NCBI GenBank assembly: GCA_021789565.1
Contig: JAJYJL010000382.1
Location: 1-7,346, forward strand
Length of the DNA stretch: 7,346 bases
Direction of reading: 5' to 3'
DNA from: Acidobacteriota bacterium
Lineage (GTDB): Bacteria; Acidobacteriota; Terriglobia; UBA7540
Below, in pieces: positions 1 through 5,669 of the stretch; within the stretch, counting starts at the first letter, position 1; each line of letters opens with the position of its first letter. The notes under the pieces were generated by a model. That model was not told the DNA's origin and did no database searches. It was given only the letters and a program-made list of their open reading frames with translations. The translations under genes were made by a program, and so were the position numbers.

Positions 1-1140
1 TTGAAAGGTTGTCATCAATCGCCTGTAGACTTCGAAAGCCTTCTCAACCTGATCGAGATCCACGAATTCGTCCTCGGTATGCGCCTGTGCAATGTTTCCC
101 GGGCCCATCACAATGCTCGGGACACCCGCCATAGAGAATTTGCTCGCGTCACTCCCGAAGGGAACCCCCACCGGCTGAGGATCGAGTCCGGCATCCCTTA
201 GAGCCTGTGAGGCCTGAAGCACAATTGGTGAATTCGACGGCGTCTCCAAAGGCCAATCCTGAAGCACCGCAGGTTCCACAATGACTTCGAAATCGTGGTC
301 GGTGCCTCGAAGCCCCTGGAGCTCCTTTTTGATACCGTCAAGGACTGCAGACGCCTGCTCACCGGGAACGAGCCGCCGGTCAATTTCGATCCAGCAGAAC
401 TCGGGCACCACGTTTACCTGTGTTCCACCTTCTATCAACCCGACGTTCAAAGTAGGAGGTCCTACTAACGGATGGCTCAAAGTCTGCATTCGTTTGGCAT
501 ATTCAGCGAGCGTATCGATGACATGGGCCATATGTTCGATGGCATTGGCGCCCAGATTCGGTTCCGAACTGTGCGCCGATTTGCCTCGCGTTGTGATTCG
601 GAAACGAACGCATCCCTTGCTAGCGATTGCAATCTTCATTTCGGTAGGCTCAGCAACCACAGCCGCGGAGGCCTGGATTTTCTCGCACAGTTTAGCCACA
701 CCTCGATAGGAATATTCCTCATCAACGGCGGCAACCACCCACACGTCGCTCGCGGGATTTTTACCGGACACCTTCAAATCAGCAACGGCGTGCATCATGC
801 CAGCCAGGCCGGCCTTCGTGTCGCAGGCCCCTCGCCCATGCATTCGCCCGTTTCTGATGGTGGGCTCGAACGGAGGAACGATCATGTCCTCGACCCCGGC
901 CGTGTCCACGTGCGCTTCAAAAATGATTTTGCCGCCATTGCACCGCCCTGGAACACGTGCGATAACATTGGGGCGATCCGGCAGCACGTCCTGCTTCCAA
1001 AACTCGATCCCTCGACTCTCAAAAAAGTCCAGGATATAGCGCTGAATCTCACATTCCGGCCTGCCCTTCGGGTAAGCGGGATTGACACTATTGATGCGGA
1101 TCAAATCAGCTAAAGTTTGAACGACCGATGAATATGCCAT
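1..1140 (-). CDS. M20-family metallopeptidase/aminoacylase (ArgE/DapE/ACY1/CPG2 type), 3' end cut off
   Basis: The minus strand stays open from the ATG at 1140..1138 to the window edge, giving 380 residues without a stop. All M20 di-zinc landmarks are present: HVDT (H77, D79), HGRGACDTKAG (metal ligand D107), the DEE triplet with general base E141 and ligand E142, EPT (ligand E164), and a C-terminal GPGN-IAQAHTEDE block with ligand H354. H190 in GKSAHSS, in the small dimerisation ('lid') domain, matches the His that completes the neighbouring subunit's active site in DapE. Family members are usually 375-430 residues, so only a short tail is missing. The enzymes hydrolyse N-acyl amino acids, N-succinyl-diaminopimelate or related amides; the substrate cannot be read from the sequence. 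No signal peptide is visible, so it is probably cytoplasmic. The start overlaps the upstream stop as TGATG and I see no Shine-Dalgarno motif next to it, which suggests translational coupling. The operon context argues for catabolic deacylation rather than arginine or lysine synthesis, but this is inference. Confidence 0.9.
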   Translation of the reverse strand, partial: MAYSSVVQTLADLIRINSVNPAYPKGRPECEIQRYILDFFESRGIEFWKQDVLPDRPNVIARVPGRCNGGKIIFEAHVDTAGVEDMIVPPFEPTIRNGRMHGRGACDTKAGLAGMMHAVADLKVSGKNPASDVWVVAAVDEEYSYRGVAKLCEKIQASAAVVAEPTEMKIAIASKGCVRFRITTRGKSAHSSEPNLGANAIEHMAHVIDTLAEYAKRMQTLSHPLVGPPTLNVGLIEGGTQVNVVPEFCWIEIDRRLVPGEQASAVLDGIKKELQGLRGTDHDFEVIVEPAVLQDWPLETPSNSPIVLQASQALRDAGLDPQPVGVPFGSDASKFSMAGVPSIVMGPGNIAQAHTEDEFVDLDQVEKAFEVYRRLMTTFQ

Positions 1141-1880
1141 CAGATAATATTGGGTGGTAAAGATAACCTTTCGAGCGTGTTCCAAGCTTTCTGAACATGG
1201 AGGTCTCCGTGCTGCATGGCGATCGTCAAGTGTCCAGGGAGCAACGCATCGACTTTCTGTTTTGCGAGCTTCTCGATGCTTCGAGTGTATTGCTGCAGAT
1301 CGCAGTCCCAAACGTTGGTCATCAGAAGCTTGCCGTCATGGAAAACGGTGTCGCCGGGAAAGAGGAAGGCTTTGCCTCCCTCATCCAATATGAGCGAGAG
1401 CATGCCGGAGCAATGGCCGGGAGTTTCGAGAACCCTCAACTCCACGTCGCCGATCCTGAAACAACCTTCCTCTTTGAGAGTGTGTGTAACCGGGCACGCG
1501 CTGAAGACATAATCCGAAGGGTAGAAGCCTCCCTTCTTGGCGATGCGAAGGCTGATGCGCTCTTCATCGCCCTTGCTGACATACTCTGCTGCTTCACGGG
1601 AAGCCGCCACTTCAACCCCAAAACGGTTCCTCCATTCGCAAGCCGCCCCGGCATGATCGGCGTGCGCATGCGTCAGCAGAAGGTATTTAAGCCGTTGCGG
1701 GTCAAGACCGTCAAACCGCATGTTTTGCAGAATGGGCTCGATGGTAATTCCCGCCCCTGCATCAACCAGGGCCAGCGCGGCGCCGGCGTCAATCACATAG
1801 ACGTGACAATCATGCTCTTCGGACAGGCTAAATCCGAGAGAACCGCCGCCCACCAGATACACCCGTTCGGAAAGTCGCAT
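1140..1880 (-). CDS. Metallo-beta-lactamase-fold hydrolase (glyoxalase II / lactonase-like)
   Basis: This 246-residue protein carries the complete binuclear-metal signature of the metallo-beta-lactamase fold: THAHADHAG with H71, H73, D75 and H76; H156 in ETPGHCSGM; bridging D177 in FPGDTVF; and H217 in LLPGH. The beta strands before them (VYVIDAG, ALALVDAG) fit the fold's N-terminal half. There is no signal peptide or membrane segment, so a cytoplasmic location is likely. Known relatives include glyoxalase II, N-acyl-homoserine lactonases and many uncharacterised thioesterases or lactonases; sequence alone does not separate them. The ATG at 1880..1878 has GAGG eight bases upstream (1892..1889), lying inside the end of the oxidoreductase gene. 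Three bases separate it from that gene's stop, and its own TGA overlaps the M20 start by one base, so the three genes are tightly coupled. With a sugar dehydrogenase next door, a lactone substrate is plausible (inference). Confidence 0.88.
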   Translation of the reverse strand: MRLSERVYLVGGGSLGFSLSEEHDCHVYVIDAGAALALVDAGAGITIEPILQNMRFDGLDPQRLKYLLLTHAHADHAGAACEWRNRFGVEVAASREAAEYVSKGDEERISLRIAKKGGFYPSDYVFSACPVTHTLKEEGCFRIGDVELRVLETPGHCSGMLSLILDEGGKAFLFPGDTVFHDGKLLMTNVWDCDLQQYTRSIEKLAKQKVDALLPGHLTIAMQHGDLHVQKAWNTLERLSLPPNII

Positions 1881-1883
1881 GGT

Positions 1884-2885
1884 TCAATCCTCGATCTCAA
1901 AATCGTGTCCGGCGTTCGCGGAATCAATCAGGGCCAAAACCACACGCACGGCATTCTGGGCTTCCCGCGGCGTCACGATTCCGGGTTGCCGATGGTCGCG
2001 GACGCAATCACAGAAGTATTCAAGCTCGTCGCGCAAGGCTCCTCGCGCGCTGCCACGGACTCGCGGATCGTAACTCGCGTCAGGGATTTGAAAGCCATCC
2101 TCGCGCCAAAGGCTGAAGCCTGCCGGGAAAAGGCTCAGATTGCCCACTCCACGCTCGCCGACAAGCTGAAAGGTGTCATCGAGCGTCACCCCCCCCTGGT
2201 CCGGCAGCCGCCATTGAACTTCGACCACGCCCAGCGACCCACCGGCAAATTCGAGAATTCCCCAGAAAGTGTCCGGGTTGGCGCCACCGGCGTGGTTTCG
2301 AGTATAGCCGCGGACGCGGCGGACCTGATCTCCCGTGTACCACAACATCAGATCGATGTCATGAATCGCGTTGATAATTGCCGGATGGCTTCGGCCATAC
2401 TTGGCAAGCAGCGATTTTGGCCGGTTGCGTCGCGCATACATCGAGATCACTTTGCCAAGGCGACCTGATTCAACCTCCTGCTTTAAGAGAGCGTACCTGG
2501 TTTCAAACCGTAGGATGTGCCCCGCCATCAGAATGCCATTCAGTCTCTCGGCGGTCTGGATCATGGCATCGCAATCTTCCCGTGACGCGGCAAAAGGTTT
2601 CTCGACAAAGACCGCCTTGCCACGCTCGAGAGCCGCGATCACCGGCTGCCGGTGCGCGTGCTCCGGAGTGACCACGTCGACAGCCTGCACGGCGGGATCG
2701 TCGCAAAGCTCCTCGATGCTGGAACAGACGTGCGGAATTCCAAAATCCCGCGCTGCCTCTTCTGCGGTCTTACGGACAGCGTCAAAAGCGGTGACTACCT
2801 CCGCGCCACGGACGCCGCGATATGCCATCAGGTGGCTCTGGCCAAATAGCCCGCAGCCAACAAGACCAATACGAACTTGTTCCAT
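1884..2885 (-). CDS. Gfo/Idh/MocA-family NAD(P)-dependent oxidoreductase
   Basis: The 333-residue protein starts with a Rossmann strand and dinucleotide motif (IGLVGCGLFGQSH, residues 6-18). It then shows the family signature EKPFA (E95, K96, P97) and a C-terminal alpha/beta substrate domain with GHILRF and IHDIDLM (H175). These enzymes oxidise or reduce sugars, cyclitols or their derivatives using a nicotinamide cofactor, often tightly bound. There is no twin-arginine leader, unlike periplasmic glucose-fructose oxidoreductase, so it should be cytoplasmic. I chose the ATG at 2885 because GAGG sits eight bases upstream (2897..2894) and the Rossmann motif then begins at the usual distance; an in-frame GTG at 2915 would add ten residues without a ribosome-binding site. 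One oddity: the Asp four residues before the catalytic His in inositol dehydrogenase-type members is Ile171 here. The gene lies 39 bases after the large GH-like gene and 3 bases before the metallo-beta-lactamase gene. The substrate is unknown. Confidence 0.92.
   Translation of the reverse strand: MEQVRIGLVGCGLFGQSHLMAYRGVRGAEVVTAFDAVRKTAEEAARDFGIPHVCSSIEELCDDPAVQAVDVVTPEHAHRQPVIAALERGKAVFVEKPFAASREDCDAMIQTAERLNGILMAGHILRFETRYALLKQEVESGRLGKVISMYARRNRPKSLLAKYGRSHPAIINAIHDIDLMLWYTGDQVRRVRGYTRNHAGGANPDTFWGILEFAGGSLGVVEVQWRLPDQGGVTLDDTFQLVGERGVGNLSLFPAGFSLWREDGFQIPDASYDPRVRGSARGALRDELEYFCDCVRDHRQPGIVTPREAQNAVRVVLALIDSANAGHDFEIED
1889..1892 (-). promoter_or_regulatory. Shine-Dalgarno site for the metallo-beta-lactamase-fold gene
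   Basis: GAGG on the minus strand lies eight bases before the ATG at 1880, within the last codons of the oxidoreductase gene. Its position supports that ATG as the true start and suggests linked translation of the two genes. Confidence 0.6.
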
Positions 2886-2924
2886 CGACGTCGCCTCACA
2901 TTCATCGGCCCTCACGCTGCCATG
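2886..2924 (-). promoter_or_regulatory. Intergenic spacer with ribosome-binding site for the oxidoreductase
   Basis: This 39-base gap lies between the TAA of the 899-residue protein and the chosen ATG of the oxidoreductase. It carries GAGG at 2897..2894, eight bases before the ATG, the same motif and spacing as ahead of the metallo-beta-lactamase gene. I see no hairpin or promoter-like element in it, which fits co-transcription. Confidence 0.6.
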
Positions 2925-5624
2925 TTATGCTTGATGAGCAAGTTCAGCCGAAATTTGATTCCTTACATAATGGCAGTTTAAGACCTTCTCCACGAGGTCG
3001 AGCGGGCGGTAGTAGTATTGGTTCGACGCTTCAAAGCCAATTGCGGAATCACGGCGTGCGTTGTGATATTGCCGCACCGACAACTGGATTTCCTCCTCGG
3101 CGATCTGCGCCATCTGATCCCCCAATTCCCGCCGCGCCTCGAGACCTGCCGACATCCATTCATGCCGCAAGCGGTAAAAGCGGATTTGGTTTGCCACACT
3201 TTGAAAGTGGAGATAACAAGTCTCTGCAATGCCGAAATCGATCCGCGCGGCTGCGATCTTCTGTTTCGGCACGCGCGCCAGCGCCGCCCGGAACGTGTCC
3301 AAACCTTTCTTCCACATGGCAGCCATTTTCTGGAATTGGTCTTCCGCAACCTTGACGGGATAACTGCCGACCCAATGCTCGTAATCGTCATAAGGAAAGA
3401 GCATCATGGCGGCCTTGTAACCCGTCGGCTGAAGTCGAAGAAGGTTGGCCGGACCATGCTGAGTGGGAATATGGTAAACTACCCCTCCGCCTTCCATGGG
3501 ATACTGCACAAAAGCGTAGCTAAAGGCCTTCCAGGCATCGAGAATTTGCGGCGCAGCCTCGCTGCCATACCTGCGCAACGCGACCTCACGCAGAACCTCA
3601 TCGCCGGAAGACGGCAGCGGCGAGAAGGAGTATCTCTTTGCCGCCTCAAAATTAGGCGATGGATACCCACCAACGGTCCAGGATGCCATCAGCCCCTGAA
3701 TGCCGGACTTCACCAGGTTTTCGCAGTGCTGGACGATCAGATTCGGCACCGGAATGTGGGGCACGGCGGATATTTCCCATGTGCAGCTCCATTGAACTTT
3801 GGCCAGGCGTTTGAGCCCGCGTTGCCGCGCAAAGTCCCAATTCCTCAACGCGCGAGGCCCTGGCCCCACGACTGAGATCGAGTACTCGCCCACTTGTGCC
3901 GGATGGCCTCCGCGGTCGATGCGTTTGGCCCACTCACTTACGCTCAGCAAAGCAACATCTTCAGGGAGTTGAGGAATGACCTTTGCGGGATCGGCGGCGT
4001 TCCGGATCCAGTTGTTGCCCCACCCCCAGTCCCAGGCAATGACGTCTGCTGAAGCGCTTTCTCGGCGCACTCCATCACGGAACGTTCGGATGAGTTGTGC
4101 AATCACGTTTGAGCCGTTCAGCTTTGAACACCGCGGGCAGAACTCGGGATGGCCGTGAGAAAAACAATTGGTCAGGTTTTCCGAGGCCGTGATGCAGAAA
4201 ATTCCTCCCAGCCCGGGCACGCGGGAGAAGGCGTGCGCCAGGCTTTCTGTGAGCCATTCGCGCACTTCCGGCGTGCTCGTGCACATGGTAGAAAAGCGGC
4301 TATTGCCAGGGTCGTGCGTCCCTCTGATTTCCGGATGGCGGAGAAAGAATTTCGCTGGCATTGACCGCGGCTCGTTAAGGTAGAGGTAAATCTTCACGCC
4401 TTGGCTGGCCGCCCGGTCCACAAGCTTGCGAAGGTTCCGAAGGCGGGTCTCCGAACCCGCGCCGAACTCAGGGAAAATCTTTGATGGCGCGAGGTTCCGC
4501 AGCACCGCCTGCAGCCACACCCCGTTGATGCCCGCGCGGCCAAGCTTCTCCAACAACCCGTCAGGAAAGGGATTGATCTTTTCGTCCATCAGCGGGTCGC
4601 CGTAAAGCGCGAAGTAGGAATAGACGTACCGCGGATCAAGACGGGTATTCCGGCGAACGGACCCGTGCGGCAAATACGGACCACTGCGCGCCTCCATCTG
4701 GTCTTGAATATAAGAAAGAGCTTCCCGTACTCCCTGAACGTCCTGGCCCAACACGCGAACTTCATTTGTGCTTGCCGACAATTCAAAACTTCCCGAAGTG
4801 TGAGAAATCGAGGGATCGATTTCGATCCGAAAAACCCTCGGAATTGGTCCCTTGGCCTCACTCAGAGCCACGTTACAGCCCATCGCTGCCGACAGATACG
4901 TCTGAAAATTCTTAACAAGATATGGAGGAACCCCGGAGCCCGGCAAAGGAGCCAGTAAGGTCCAGGCCACACTCAAATCAGCTTCATTTTCCGCAGGCTT
5001 ACTCGATGGATCGCGGCGCGATGTAATCCGGGTGCTGCTCAGTCGCTCGATAAACGCAAAAGCAGGCTCGCCGGCTCCGTTGATGGACGCACCCATTGTC
5101 TTGCGCACTATTTCTTTTATCTCTTCTGCGCGGCGGCGCGCGACCGGCGTAGGAGGCGAGTATCTCAGCTTTTCGCATTTGGGCTTCAGCAACCCAAGCT
5201 TGGCCCAAAGGAAATCGTCCTCCTTCAAATGATACTCATATTCCTCCACGTTCCAGCCAAGCAACTCCATCAACTGGTCGTCGGGCAAAATGTGCCAGTT
5301 CTGCCGGATGACGGTGATATATATCCTGCGGAGGTGATCTTCGGAGAGTTCGATTTTCTTTGGCAGGCCCATCGACGCCCCAATCTCGAGGACTTTTTTC
5401 GGCGTCGTTTCCAGGACTTTAGCCAAACGGTCCGTATTCGCCAGTTCCCAGTTGCGCCAGATGAAAAGGTGTAGGCGGTCCGGGAAATGCGGCTCAGGTA
5501 TGGGCAGCGGCGTGGGTGCTCCCTGCTCGATGGGGGCTTCCTGCGCTTCGAGATGCCCCATCCACGGCTGAGACAGTAGGAGAGCAGAAACCGCGCCTTG
5601 TTCAAAAAACTTCCGTCGATTCAT
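2925..5624 (-). CDS. Tat-exported, TIM-barrel glycoside-hydrolase-like protein (GH20/GH67-like, unclassified), 899 aa
   Basis: The N-terminus MNRRKFF followed by a short hydrophobic stretch (about residues 10-25) is a twin-arginine-type leader, so the protein is probably exported folded. Residues 44-152 form a helical region with an apparent two-copy repeat (N58-W59 and N109-W110 units). Residues about 216-325 resemble the alpha/beta domain that precedes the barrel in GH20/GH67 enzymes, ending in VLGQDVQGVREAL. Residues about 330-665 look like a TIM barrel with YLYLNEPR (E418), ITASENLTNC (E482), a Cys/His cluster ending in CPRC (C496, C499), IAWDWGWG (D532), SVSEW (E564) and SWTVGGYPSPN. The rest, about 670-899, appears mainly helical. 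The conserved acids E418, E482, D532 and E564 are catalytic candidates only; I cannot name the catalytic pair or substrate. It is a paralogue of the upstream truncated gene and is followed by a sugar-type oxidoreductase, which supports a glycan-related role. The start is favoured by the leader and a weak AGG ten bases upstream. Coding assignment is very secure; enzymatic function is moderate. Confidence 0.88.
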   Translation of the reverse strand: MNRRKFFEQGAVSALLLSQPWMGHLEAQEAPIEQGAPTPLPIPEPHFPDRLHLFIWRNWELANTDRLAKVLETTPKKVLEIGASMGLPKKIELSEDHLRRIYITVIRQNWHILPDDQLMELLGWNVEEYEYHLKEDDFLWAKLGLLKPKCEKLRYSPPTPVARRRAEEIKEIVRKTMGASINGAGEPAFAFIERLSSTRITSRRDPSSKPAENEADLSVAWTLLAPLPGSGVPPYLVKNFQTYLSAAMGCNVALSEAKGPIPRVFRIEIDPSISHTSGSFELSASTNEVRVLGQDVQGVREALSYIQDQMEARSGPYLPHGSVRRNTRLDPRYVYSYFALYGDPLMDEKINPFPDGLLEKLGRAGINGVWLQAVLRNLAPSKIFPEFGAGSETRLRNLRKLVDRAASQGVKIYLYLNEPRSMPAKFFLRHPEIRGTHDPGNSRFSTMCTSTPEVREWLTESLAHAFSRVPGLGGIFCITASENLTNCFSHGHPEFCPRCSKLNGSNVIAQLIRTFRDGVRRESASADVIAWDWGWGNNWIRNAADPAKVIPQLPEDVALLSVSEWAKRIDRGGHPAQVGEYSISVVGPGPRALRNWDFARQRGLKRLAKVQWSCTWEISAVPHIPVPNLIVQHCENLVKSGIQGLMASWTVGGYPSPNFEAAKRYSFSPLPSSGDEVLREVALRRYGSEAAPQILDAWKAFSYAFVQYPMEGGGVVYHIPTQHGPANLLRLQPTGYKAAMMLFPYDDYEHWVGSYPVKVAEDQFQKMAAMWKKGLDTFRAALARVPKQKIAAARIDFGIAETCYLHFQSVANQIRFYRLRHEWMSAGLEARRELGDQMAQIAEEEIQLSVRQYHNARRDSAIGFEASNQYYYRPLDLVEKVLNCHYVRNQISAELAHQA

Positions 5625-5640
5625 GCCGAGTGTACCTATC

Positions 5641-5659
5641 CCGCCCGGGTTTCGGGCAG
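5641..5659 (-). other. Small hairpin between the two GH-like genes
   Basis: In the 45-base gap between the paralogues, the minus strand reads CTGCCCG-AAACC-CGGGCGG, a seven-pair stem (one G-U) with a five-base loop. No U-run follows, so it is not a classical terminator. It lies a few bases before the weak AGG ribosome-binding site (5637..5635) of the 899-residue protein and could affect translation or mRNA stability, or be chance in GC-rich DNA. Confidence 0.35.
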
Positions 5660-5669
5660 TGGTAGTCCG

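Noticed and set aside
472..1113. Plus-strand open frame of 213 codons opposite the M20 gene
   Set aside because: The minus-strand reading carries every M20 catalytic residue; the plus frame has no recognisable features.
1197..2468. A 423-codon plus-strand open frame opposite the metallo-beta-lactamase and oxidoreductase genes
   Set aside because: It spans two genes with complete catalytic motifs on the other strand, shows no recognisable domain, and long antisense frames are common opposite GC-rich genes.
2886..2915. In-frame GTG at 2915 as start of the oxidoreductase
   Set aside because: It adds ten residues before the Rossmann strand and lacks a ribosome-binding site, whereas the ATG at 2885 has GAGG eight bases upstream.
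3018..3875. Plus-strand open frame of 285 codons opposite the 899-residue protein
   Set aside because: It lies opposite sequence conserved between the two paralogues on the minus strand and has no domain-like composition.
5641..5659. The intergenic hairpin as a rho-independent terminator
   Set aside because: No U-run follows the stem and the next gene starts a few bases later, so it more likely lies within the transcript.
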